DNA from: an uncultured Geobacteraceae bacterium
GTDB lineage: Bacteria; Desulfobacterota; Desulfuromonadia; Geobacterales; Pseudopelobacteraceae
NCBI GenBank assembly: GCA_903939115.1
Contig: CAJAFV010000012.1
Coordinates: 1 to 64,000 of the forward strand
Direction of reading: 5' to 3'
DNA length: 64,000 bases
The position numbers were made by a program, and so were the translations under genes. Under the pieces are notes generated by a model. It ran no database searches. It was not told the origin of the DNA and saw only the letters and a list, made by a program, of their open reading frames with translations. Each line of letters opens with the position of its first letter. The stretch's first letter is position 1. Positions 30,846 to 38,033 of the stretch are shown piece after piece.

Positions 30846-31709
30846 TTATCCTCTGACAGAATCTATCCGTTCATACAGGGGGGCGAGCAGGGCGCTGTCA
30901 AAGCGTATCCCTTCTCGCCCTCTGCCAATTTCAAGCCCCTCTTCAATTCCATGAAAATCTGAACCTGCCGTCATCAACAGCCCTGACTCCTCTGCAGTAC
31001 GTCTCAGAAATTCGATCTCCAGCGGCCAGCCCATATTATTATAAACCTCAATACCATCAAGACCCAGCAGGTGAAGAGCATCGATAACGGGTCCGAGCCT
31101 GGCCAGATCTTTTGATATACTGGTCGGATGAGCGAGGACAGCGACTCCACCGATACGATGAATTTCAGCTATTGCCTCATCCATCGGCCAATAGCTTTTC
31201 GGAACATTGCAGGGGACAAGATAACGCCGAAACGCATCTTCCACCGTATTCACGTATCCTCGTTCCAACAAAGCCCGTGCAATATGTGGGCGACCGATAG
31301 AGCCGCGGGCAAAGGCAAGGACGTTCTCAATATTTAGCCTGCTTCGCCCTTCCGCATGCAAACAGGCGTTGACGCGCTCCAGGATATCGCCGTTTCGACC
31401 TTCACGGCGGCACCTGAAACCATCAAGGTTCAGCAGAAATTTTTCATCCTTGCAGTTGATGCCGTATCCGAGAAGATGGACATCCTGCCACTCTTCAAAC
31501 TTCACGGAAAGCTCTACGGCCGACAGCACTGTGACACCAATAGCAGAACCGGCATTTGTCGCCTCTTCGACCCCGGCCACGGAATCGTGATCAGCTATGG
31601 CCATAGCCCGGACATCTTGTTGTACGGCAATGCCTACAAGCTCGGTTGGTGAGAACGCCCCGTCAGAAAAGCTGGAATGTATATGCAGGTCAATATTCAT
31701 GGAGCGCAT
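30846..31709 (-). CDS. PHP-domain metal-dependent phosphoesterase
   Basis: About 287 residues. The N-terminal metal motif DLHIHSSFSDG, the second motif ADHDSVAG, and the later HPTSIS and GSDFHG motifs define the PHP family, in the TrpH/YciV (3',5'-nucleoside bisphosphate phosphatase/RNase AM) branch. Substrate cannot be told from sequence. The start is uncertain: ATG 31709 is used; ATG 31700 and TTG 31727 are alternatives. The 5' end is about 70 bp from the divergent nth start, so the two share a promoter region. It is convergent with the kinase-BON gene, with only three bases between stops. Confidence 0.9.
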   Translation of the reverse strand: MRSMNIDLHIHSSFSDGAFSPTELVGIAVQQDVRAMAIADHDSVAGVEEATNAGSAIGVTVLSAVELSVKFEEWQDVHLLGYGINCKDEKFLLNLDGFRCRREGRNGDILERVNACLHAEGRSRLNIENVLAFARGSIGRPHIARALLERGYVNTVEDAFRRYLVPCNVPKSYWPMDEAIAEIHRIGGVAVLAHPTSISKDLARLGPVIDALHLLGLDGIEVYNNMGWPLEIEFLRRTAEESGLLMTAGSDFHGIEEGLEIGRGREGIRFDSALLAPLYERIDSVRG

Positions 31710-31779
31710 ACTAGCGCGCCCTGACAAAAAAGTAAAACCGCTATTGCAGATAATTGCTGCTTACGGTACTATTTCGCTA

Positions 31780-32436
31780 ATGAAACCCCATGAAATTCAT
31801 AGTGCAATTGCAATGCTGCGCGAGGAATACAAAACGTGGCAGACTCCAGCCGTTACCATAGTTGCCCAATGTGACGGCAGCCCCTTCAAGGTCCTGATTT
31901 CCTGTATCATCTCGCTTCGCACCAAAGATGAGGTAACCGCTCTTGCTTCTGCACGGATTTTTGCACGGGCTCAGACTCCGGAAGAGATGCAGACGCTGAC
32001 TACGGAAGAGATATCCGAGTTAATCTATCCGGCCGGATTTTATCGCACAAAGGCCGCCCAGATAACACTATTGTCGCAAGAACTTGTGGAACAGCATCAT
32101 GGGGTCGTACCTGACAGTATTGATGAGCTGCTCCGGTTCAAAGGGGTCGGGCGCAAAACAGCCAATCTGGTGGTAACTCTCGGTTTTGGAAAACCGGGGA
32201 TATGCGTAGACACCCACGTTCACCGTATTTGTAATCGATTTGGCTATATTGCAACGAAAAGCGCTGACGAGACTGAACAGGTATTACGCTCACTTCTCCC
32301 CCCCCAGTACTGGATCGAAATCAATGACCTGCTGGTCGCATTCGGGCAAAATCATTGTCACCCGGTTTCACCGCGCTGTTCAAACTGCAGGTTGGCAGGA
32401 GTATGTGATCGGATTGGTGTCACCATCTCCCGATAA
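31780..32436 (+). CDS. nth: Endonuclease III (DNA glycosylase/AP lyase)
   Basis: A 218-residue protein from the ATG at 31780. The helix-hairpin-helix LLRFKGVGRKTANLVV carries the catalytic lysine, and VDTHVHRI carries the catalytic aspartate. The C-terminus holds the 4Fe-4S ligands as C-x6-C-x2-C-x5-C (CHPVSPRCSNCRLAGVC). It removes oxidised pyrimidines from DNA. The frame is open for another 61 codons upstream, but these run antisense to the PHP gene and are not conserved in Nth, so the later start was chosen although its ribosome-binding site is weak. Confidence 0.95.
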   Translation: MKPHEIHSAIAMLREEYKTWQTPAVTIVAQCDGSPFKVLISCIISLRTKDEVTALASARIFARAQTPEEMQTLTTEEISELIYPAGFYRTKAAQITLLSQELVEQHHGVVPDSIDELLRFKGVGRKTANLVVTLGFGKPGICVDTHVHRICNRFGYIATKSADETEQVLRSLLPPQYWIEINDLLVAFGQNHCHPVSPRCSNCRLAGVCDRIGVTISR

Positions 32437-32545
32437 GATAAAATCGACAAAAACCGGGTGAACTCGTATTTGATTATTGCCAGCCGGCAAAAACTAATAT
32501 AAATTAACACATTATTTTATGATAGCTACCTATGGGAGGTATTGC

Positions 32546-33412
32546 ATGTTGAGGAAAATCGGTTTTATCGGGCTTGGTACTGTTGGACGACATATGGCCG
32601 TAAATCTGGCCAAGGCAAACTATGAGCTGACAGTATTTGATTTAGATCCGGCAATCGTACAGGAATTGACTGCGTCGGGCGCCAAGGGTGCAACTTCAGC
32701 TTTCAAAGCGGCTAAAGGGCGCGATCTTGTCATCGCGATCGTCCCCGAAGGTGACGAACTGGGACCGCTCTTTTTTGGCGAGAAGGGCATTATGGCCGGC
32801 ATAGACAGCGGAACCATTCTGGCTGATATGGGCTCACACTCTCTTGAAACAACGATGAAGCTCGCAGAAGAGTGCGCAAAGAAGAACGTTCACTATCTGG
32901 ATGCGCCGGTGTGGGGCAGCAAAGATCACGCAGTCAACGGACTTATGACGATCATCACCGCCGGCGACCCCGCTTTGGCGGGCAAATGCCGTGAACCGTT
33001 CTCCTTTTTCGGCCTGAATACGATTCATGTCGGCCAGATTGGCGATGCCACCAAGATGAAGTTTATCGTAAATCTTGTGCAGGCCGAGTTGGTGCAGGTT
33101 CTTGCTGAAGGTCTGGTCTTTGGCGAGAAAATGGGATTCAACGCGGACAAGATCCTGGAAGTTCTCGACACCCGCGGGGTTGCGTCGCCCCTTTTCCACC
33201 AGAAAGGCCGTGCTATGGCACGTGGTGACTTTTCCCGCAGTCTTGCCCTCAAATATGTCAACGACCAACTGCATATGGTCATGAACGCGGCACGCCTGGT
33301 TGGCCTGACCCTGCCGGCAGCCGAATCAGCAAGCAAGGTGTACCAGGCAGGGGTTGATGCCGGCCTTGGCGAAGAGGATATCTGCGCCATTATCAAAGTA
33401 TTACGTAAGTAG
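32546..33412 (+). CDS. NAD(P)-dependent beta-hydroxyacid dehydrogenase family protein
   Basis: A 288-residue protein from the ATG at 32546, six bases after GGGAGG. It has the Rossmann motif [16 protein letters not shown], the substrate-binding [14 protein letters not shown], and the catalytic-lysine helix [16 protein letters not shown]. The family includes 3-hydroxyisobutyrate dehydrogenase, tartronate semialdehyde reductase and glyoxylate/succinic semialdehyde reductase. Geobacter enzymes of this type reduce succinic semialdehyde or glyoxylate, but the substrate here is not fixed by sequence. A terminator follows, so it is probably monocistronic. Confidence 0.9.
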   Translation: MLRKIGFIGLGTVGRHMAVNLAKANYELTVFDLDPAIVQELTASGAKGATSAFKAAKGRDLVIAIVPEGDELGPLFFGEKGIMAGIDSGTILADMGSHSLETTMKLAEECAKKNVHYLDAPVWGSKDHAVNGLMTIITAGDPALAGKCREPFSFFGLNTIHVGQIGDATKMKFIVNLVQAELVQVLAEGLVFGEKMGFNADKILEVLDTRGVASPLFHQKGRAMARGDFSRSLALKYVNDQLHMVMNAARLVGLTLPAAESASKVYQAGVDAGLGEEDICAIIKVLRK

Positions 33413-33439
33413 AGCCCTCCAGCGGATTAAATTTTGCTT

Positions 33440-33472
33440 CAGGCGTCCAAATTATTGGACGCCTGTTTTTTT
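33440..33472 (+). terminator. Intrinsic terminator after the hydroxyacid dehydrogenase gene
   Basis: A perfect 11-bp stem, CAGGCGTCCAA (33440-33450) with TTGGACGCCTG (33455-33465), has a 4-base loop and is followed by seven T. It separates the dehydrogenase from ruvC. Confidence 0.93.
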
Positions 33473-33510
33473 GGCAGTTGCATTTCCCGTTTAAGCAAAG
33501 GTACCGCAGC

Positions 33511-34047
33511 ATGATCGTTCTCGGCATAGATCCAGGCTCACGCATTACCGGCTACGGCATTGTCGAACAGGTCGGTAACCGTCTGATTCATATAGATAAT
33601 GGCGCTATTTTCACCGATACGGCGGCGGACTTCCCCGGTCGGCTGAAAAAGATTTTCGATGGACTCCTGGAGGTGATCGCTCGATATCAACCGGACCAGG
33701 TTGCTGTTGAGAACATTTTTTTTGCGACCAACCCGCAGAGTGCTCTCAAACTGGGGCAGGCCCGTGGGGCCGCTATTGTCGCAGCCGTTCATTGTGGCTT
33801 GCCGGTAGCCGAATACAGCGCCCTTCAGGTAAAACAGGCCGTCGTCGGCCAGGGTCGGGCAGAAAAGGGACAGGTGCAGAAGATGCTCAAGGTATTACTC
33901 GGACTTCCGGAAATAGCCCAGGCAGACGCCTCAGACGCACTTGCAGTTGCGGTCTGCCATATCAACTCATACGGTCTCAAGCAGATATCCGGTGACCGAA
34001 CCACCACTAAACAGCAAAAAACCTCCTGGAGAGACATGAAGCTATGA
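33511..34047 (+). CDS. ruvC: Crossover junction endodeoxyribonuclease RuvC
   Basis: A 178-residue protein from the ATG at 33511 (AAAGG upstream); a longer frame starts inside the terminator and was rejected. The N-terminus [16 protein letters not shown] carries the first catalytic aspartate, [11 protein letters not shown] the glutamate, and the [12 protein letters not shown] region the last acidic residues. RuvC resolves Holliday junctions. Its stop overlaps the ruvA start by ATGA, showing translational coupling. Confidence 0.96.
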   Translation: MIVLGIDPGSRITGYGIVEQVGNRLIHIDNGAIFTDTAADFPGRLKKIFDGLLEVIARYQPDQVAVENIFFATNPQSALKLGQARGAAIVAAVHCGLPVAEYSALQVKQAVVGQGRAEKGQVQKMLKVLLGLPEIAQADASDALAVAVCHINSYGLKQISGDRTTTKQQKTSWRDMKL

Positions 34048-34646
34048 TTGCACTATTGACCGGACTAATCGCCCACAAATCGCCCGACCATATTATTCTC
34101 GACGTTCAGGGTGTCGGCTATCGGGTGCACATTCCCTTTTCAACCTATTACGAACTCCCTGAAGAGGGTGGCACGGCATCCCTTCACATACATACGAGTG
34201 TCAGGGAGGATGCGATACTTCTCTACGGATTCCGTACACGGCTGGAAAAGTCATTCTTCCAACTGCTGATTGCAGTTTCCGGTGTCGGACCCAAACTGGC
34301 TCGGGATATCCTCTCCAACATCCAGCCCGGCCCGCTTGCCCAGGCCTTGGCACAGGGCGATCTGAACAAGCTGTCAACCATCCCCGGTATCGGAAAAAAA
34401 ACTGCCGAACGTCTTGTGTTGGAGCTTAAAGACAAGGTAGGCAAACTGGATTTAACGGCGCTTCCGGTAACCGGCACACGGGAAATCCCTGCCGATGATG
34501 TTGCAGGAGATGTGGTTTCAGCACTGCTTAACCTGGGCTATAAAGAGCCCTTCGTGCGCAAGGCGATGGCTGGGCTTGATGCAACAGGGGGTGTCTCGGT
34601 TGAAGGGCTTTTGAAGCAGGCACTGAAAATACTGATGAAGCATTAA
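34044..34646 (+). CDS. ruvA: Holliday junction DNA helicase subunit RuvA
   Basis: A 200-residue RuvA with the N-terminal OB domain ([19 protein letters not shown]), two helix-hairpin-helix motifs ([12 protein letters not shown] and [18 protein letters not shown]), and the C-terminal domain III that contacts RuvB. RuvA binds the junction and loads RuvB. The usual third gene, ruvB, does not follow. The next genes are on the opposite strand and there is no ruvB in the window. Confidence 0.96.
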   Translation: MIALLTGLIAHKSPDHIILDVQGVGYRVHIPFSTYYELPEEGGTASLHIHTSVREDAILLYGFRTRLEKSFFQLLIAVSGVGPKLARDILSNIQPGPLAQALAQGDLNKLSTIPGIGKKTAERLVLELKDKVGKLDLTALPVTGTREIPADDVAGDVVSALLNLGYKEPFVRKAMAGLDATGGVSVEGLLKQALKILMKH

Positions 34647-34700
34647 ATTTAACACCTTGTTTTTACATTATGATCACGGCTCATTTCAAGAGATGTGACT

Positions 34701-35324
34701 TTATACTGAGGCACGCATTTCAACCAGTTGCAGCAACGATATAACCTGGACGTCCGCAAATTCGCTCCAGCGAAACTCCCCGGTTGGATCTACGTGTACC
34801 GTTGCTGAACCGAGGTTTTTGCCACAGAGAAGATCATACAGATAATCCCCCGTCACAACAATCTCTCCCGGAGGTGCTCCCCAGAGAGACGCCAACTGCA
34901 GAGCTCCCTCCGGATCCGGCTTGGGAGCCGCGTCATGCCTGCCAATTATGAATTCCGGCTCGGTGAAGTACTCTCCCAGACCGGCACATTCCAGCGTCAA
35001 GCGCGCCACCTCATGTGTATTCCGGGTAAGTATTCCTATCTTGCAGTTATCCTGCATCAACAGAGAGAGCAGCTCCCTGGCACCTGATGCTGCAACGGCC
35101 TGCTCCGACAGAACCCGTTCTATGTCGTCGAGTTCTTTGTGGCGTCGAGTTGATTCTTCCGCGGGCAATGAATCAAGGTGGGAGAGTATATCAGCTTCAG
35201 CGGGGACGCCCAAAGCCTCTTTGATGATTTTGAAGTCATGTACCGCGATAGTCAGTGTACCGTCCAGATCAAATATCCAGTGTTTACGGCGTACGATGGC
35301 GTTACTGTTTCGTTGTATGGGCAT
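34701..35324 (-). CDS. HAD-superfamily phosphatase (phosphoglycolate phosphatase-like)
   Basis: A 207-residue protein with the HAD motif I WIFDLDGTLT, motif II GILTRNT, motif III lysine in KPDPEGAL, and motif IV GDYLYDLLCG. The small cap between motifs I and II places it among phosphoglycolate phosphatase-like hydrolases; the substrate is unknown. It lies 17 bp after the rhomboid gene on the same strand, probably one operon. Confidence 0.88.
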   Translation of the reverse strand: MPIQRNSNAIVRRKHWIFDLDGTLTIAVHDFKIIKEALGVPAEADILSHLDSLPAEESTRRHKELDDIERVLSEQAVAASGARELLSLLMQDNCKIGILTRNTHEVARLTLECAGLGEYFTEPEFIIGRHDAAPKPDPEGALQLASLWGAPPGEIVVTGDYLYDLLCGKNLGSATVHVDPTGEFRWSEFADVQVISLLQLVEMRASV

Positions 35325-35341
35325 AATGTGTCACCAGTTAG

Positions 35342-36163
35342 TTACCAGCCGTAAATGAATGCTCGTACGGTAACCCACACCAGGATCCCGACTGTTACCA
35401 GTCCGCAGAGTAGAGCCAGCGCACGATCAAAATTATTTTCTTTGCGTCGCTCGTTGTAGCCGACAAGAGCGCCGATGGCGATTCCGCCGATTATCCCTCC
35501 CCCGTGCCCCCAGTTATTGATTCCGGGAAAAATCAGGCCGAAGACGAAGAGGCTGACAACCCAGCCGCTCACCTCCCGGTAGACCGAACCACCGTAGGCG
35601 CCGCCCCTGCTTTTCCCATAAAAAAGCAGAGCTCCTATAAGGCTGCAGACCGCTGCAGAAGCACCGATGGTAAAGGGCACTCCGGCGAAGTAGGAGATCA
35701 CATAACCAATTACGCCACCAAGGGTGTAGATGGTAAACATGCGACTGGCACCGTACTCATTTGATGCCCAGGGTGCAATCTGTTTCAGTGCCATCAGGTT
35801 GAAAATCAGGTGGACAATACCGCCGTGAAGGTAGTTGGCGCTGATTACCGTCCAGAACCGCCCGAAATGGTCGATTGGATAGGTGCCGGTTGCTCCCAGC
35901 AGCATGAGACTGGTTTGGCCGGGAGAGAGGATACTGCCGATGTCTCCCGTTCTTGCACTTAGTGCAAGCGAAACGGCAAAAAAGAGTACGTTGGCAGTAA
36001 TGAGGGATTTGACCAACCAGTCGTCACCAACCATCACCCCTTTTGACCAGTTGATAAACTGCCACCACGCGGCTGAGCGGGCAGTCCCGCACCAGGAACA
36101 AACCGCTTCTTCACTGCCGACTAAACGCCTGCAGCGCGGACAAAGAATTGCCCGTTGAGTCAT
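35342..36163 (-). CDS. Rhomboid-family intramembrane serine protease with N-terminal zinc ribbon
   Basis: A 273-residue protein. An N-terminal CPRC/CSWC pair (Cys 8, 11, 22, 25) forms a likely zinc ribbon. About six membrane segments follow. The rhomboid motifs are present: HLIFNLMAL (His118, Asn122), the catalytic GASAAV (Ser169) and WGHGGG (His220), so it should be an active protease. Rhomboids cut membrane proteins within the bilayer; the substrate is unknown. The glycine usually found after the serine (GxSG) is alanine, a minor variation. It is co-directional with the HAD gene. Confidence 0.9.
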   Translation of the reverse strand: MTQRAILCPRCRRLVGSEEAVCSWCGTARSAAWWQFINWSKGVMVGDDWLVKSLITANVLFFAVSLALSARTGDIGSILSPGQTSLMLLGATGTYPIDHFGRFWTVISANYLHGGIVHLIFNLMALKQIAPWASNEYGASRMFTIYTLGGVIGYVISYFAGVPFTIGASAAVCSLIGALLFYGKSRGGAYGGSVYREVSGWVVSLFVFGLIFPGINNWGHGGGIIGGIAIGALVGYNERRKENNFDRALALLCGLVTVGILVWVTVRAFIYGW

Positions 36164-36321
36164 CGTCTCGTGCCGGTAAATCGGGGCAGTATGAGAAATA
36201 AATTGATGAAAACGAGATCTATCTTGGTAAGCGGGGATATATTACCATCGTTCATGATGAAGCTCCTATTACTGTCATTACGGTTGATGCCACCATATCA
36301 TTTCCAGGAAGCCTTTAGGAG

Positions 36322-36460
36322 AATGATTCTGACTTTGGTAATGGGAGCGCACTATTTTCGCCATAGTAAACTTGCGTTCTTGAGTATTGATGGTATTGTT
36401 TCACTTGAATCCGCCATGGATGAAATACAAGAAAAGAAAAAAGAGAGGGTAAATCAATGA
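36322..36460 (+). pseudogene. Possible remnant or small gene upstream of the next ORF
   Basis: An open frame ending in IDGIVSLESAMDEIQEKKK stops in an ATGA overlap with the next gene, as genuine coupled genes do. In the adjacent frame just upstream (about 36208-36319) a protein-like stretch (GYITIVHDEAPITVITVDA) ends in TAG. The two frames could be parts of one gene split by a frameshift. I do not recognise either, and no ribosome-binding site decides a start. Confidence 0.3.
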
Positions 36461-36825
36461 ATGTATCTATTGTTAGCAAGTCGGTCGTCAAGAGCAACGT
36501 ACTGGATGAGTTGGCCAAGGGAATGCCGACTATTATTTCTGGAGTTCTGGAGATGCCCGGTGGAAAATTGGCCATACTTAAACCAGAACAGATATCACTG
36601 GAGTTTTCCCAGGCAAGCACCAGGGATGTAGGCTCAGACATAAGAATCATGGCATTCGCGCGCAGCAACGACCCACGGTCATCGACAGAAACTGAACTGG
36701 CCAGGACGATCCTTGAAAAGATTGTCGCATTGATATCAAAGGTTGGAGAAGAATACTCGGTTGACGTCCGTCTTTACCTGATAGAGATTGGTGCAGCGGA
36801 GCATTCAGCACGTGCTGGTAAATGA
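36457..36825 (+). CDS. Small protein of unknown function
   Basis: A 122-residue protein starting at an ATG with AGAGAGGG upstream and overlapping the previous frame by ATGA. It has an alpha/beta composition (MPTIISGVLEMPGGKLAIL; helical RTILEKIVALISKVGEEY; then VRLYLIEIGAAEH), no signal peptide and no membrane segment. I do not recognise the family. It is the last gene before about 660 bp without confident coding sequence. Confidence 0.6.
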   Translation: MNVSIVSKSVVKSNVLDELAKGMPTIISGVLEMPGGKLAILKPEQISLEFSQASTRDVGSDIRIMAFARSNDPRSSTETELARTILEKIVALISKVGEEYSVDVRLYLIEIGAAEHSARAGK

Positions 36826-36937
36826 TGCCGGAATAGTCATGGGGTTCATGAATTTTTAATCTGATTTCAGATCCCACTCCGGAATAAAAATGACTAAGTT
36901 GCTGATATTTCGGGGATGAACCTCTTTCCACAAAAAA

Positions 36938-36967
36938 TGTGGATAACCCTGTGGATGCTGTGGATAT
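36938..36967. repeat. Cluster of three DnaA-box-like 9-mers
   Basis: TGTGGATAA (36938-36946), TGTGGATGC (36950-36958) and TGTGGATAT (36959-36967) stand in the same orientation. The first is an exact DnaA box (complement TTATCCACA); the others match seven to eight of nine positions. The flanking DNA is AT-rich. No dnaA or other replication gene is near, so function is open. Confidence 0.55.
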
Positions 36968-37187
36968 GTTTCATAAATGTAACGGAAAGACTACTGTTTT
37001 ACCGGTTTGCACAGTGAATACGCACAGCACGTAAGTGTCTGTATTTATGTGTCAATAGCTAATGTGCCGTACCGGGTTTACTCATTAAAAAAGGGGTGCG
37101 GTACTCGATTCTAAAAAATAGGCACTATATCAGCTACTAACAAAAAAACAGGTCAATTTTATACTCAAAAAGGGCTGATTAACGGGG

Positions 37188-37257
37188 TCGGACTACACCA
37201 CTCATTCACCAGGCATCAACAGGACAAATTATTGTCTTTGAGCAGTGGTGTAGCCGA
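37188..37257. repeat. Inverted repeat, possible structured RNA
   Basis: TCGG-A-CTACACCACT (37188-37202) pairs with AGTGGTGTAG-CCGA (37244-37257) except for one bulged A. Inside the loop GACAA and TTGTC can pair around ATTA. The long stem is not followed by a T run, so it is not a terminator. No family recognised. Confidence 0.45.
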
Positions 37258-37486
37258 TCCTTCAATAGAGGATCCCGTCCCGAAACCTGCCGGGTGTGCC
37301 TGACCGGAGGATGGCTGGGTGGGAGCAGATTGTGTGGCTTACTGAAAATCCTGCCTATCGTTATTCCACGTAAAATTGTACCGTTTTATAGCCGGTTATG
37401 TTTTATTACAAAACGTAATATACTGAAAAACAAAGGCTACTTCAATGGAGCCTTTTTTGCATACACTTATCTAAGCCAATTTAATG

Positions 37487-37565
37487 TTCCGTCTCAGGGT
37501 AACCCTATCGAGAGGTAGGCGCACAAAGTCGCAGGTCCCATAATCGGACGGCTGGGCTACCGGAA
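37487..37565 (+). promoter_or_regulatory. GEMM-I-type cyclic dinucleotide riboswitch
   Basis: The closing stem TTCCG (37487-37491) pairs with CGGAA (37561-37565). Inside are the GEMM-I hallmarks in order: CAGGGTAACCC, a short hairpin with a CGAGAG tetraloop, GGCGCACAAAGTC, a second hairpin (GGTCC...GGAC), then GGCTGGGCTACCG. This order matches the Vc2 c-di-GMP-I riboswitch. The base I align with position 20 is G, which would favour c-di-GMP over 3',3'-cGAMP, but the alignment is by eye. It lies upstream of a small ORF and the 13-heme cytochrome gene; GEMM riboswitches commonly control cytochromes in Geobacter. Confidence 0.82.
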
Positions 37566-37575
37566 ATAATCCTTG

Positions 37576-37935
37576 ATGGGATTTCCTGTGCGACATTTTT
37601 GCTTTATTAAATTCAGATTTTTTTTTATTGCGCCACTTTTGCTGCTGCATCTGCACTGTGGTCTCGCACTGTTGCATAATCATTTTGAAGACTCCTGGCA
37701 CAACGCTAAAGACCCTATCCACCAACTCTCCACTACTGTTGCTGTCAAATTACAGAAATTTTCAATAGCGCCAGGTCTCTCACTCACCGATTCAATCTAC
37801 CCCGACCACAGAACAATAGCTTTATATGAAGATGCAGACACCCTCTTCCTACCTCATAAGTACTACCTCACGTCAGCTAAATATCCTACCGGCCACCCGC
37901 TAGAATCGTTTCCTAATAAAGCCTCTCCCGCATAA
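37576..37935 (+). CDS. Possible small exported protein downstream of the riboswitch
   Basis: A 119-residue open frame starting 11 bp after the riboswitch. The N-terminus has a basic stretch and a hydrophobic core (FFFIAPLLLLHLHCGLALL) that could be a signal peptide or membrane anchor; the rest is not recognised. The ribosome-binding site is weak. Its place between riboswitch and cytochrome is the main support. It could instead be untranslated leader. Confidence 0.35.
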   Translation: MGFPVRHFCFIKFRFFFIAPLLLLHLHCGLALLHNHFEDSWHNAKDPIHQLSTTVAVKLQKFSIAPGLSLTDSIYPDHRTIALYEDADTLFLPHKYYLTSAKYPTGHPLESFPNKASPA

Positions 37936-38033
37936 ACCGCATCAATCCAATATTGTCCAATCTTGAATCTGATCAAGTTGGTAAAGGCAATTCTCACTCT
38001 GCATCTCATGTATGATCTGAAAAGGAGAAGATT

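Larger units (their letters stand above)
36826..37486. other. Non-coding interval between the 36457 gene and the riboswitch
   Basis: About 660 bp, AT-rich, without a convincing gene. It holds three TGTGGAT repeats at 36938-36967, a long inverted repeat around 37188-37257, and a GGATCC...GGATCC repeat near 37257-37275. No tRNA, no transposase and no promoter that I would assert. Confidence 0.6.

Noticed and set aside
37257-37345. A second GEMM riboswitch in tandem
   Set aside because: A GGATGGCTGGG segment is similar, but the CAAAG core and the tetraloop hairpin are missing.
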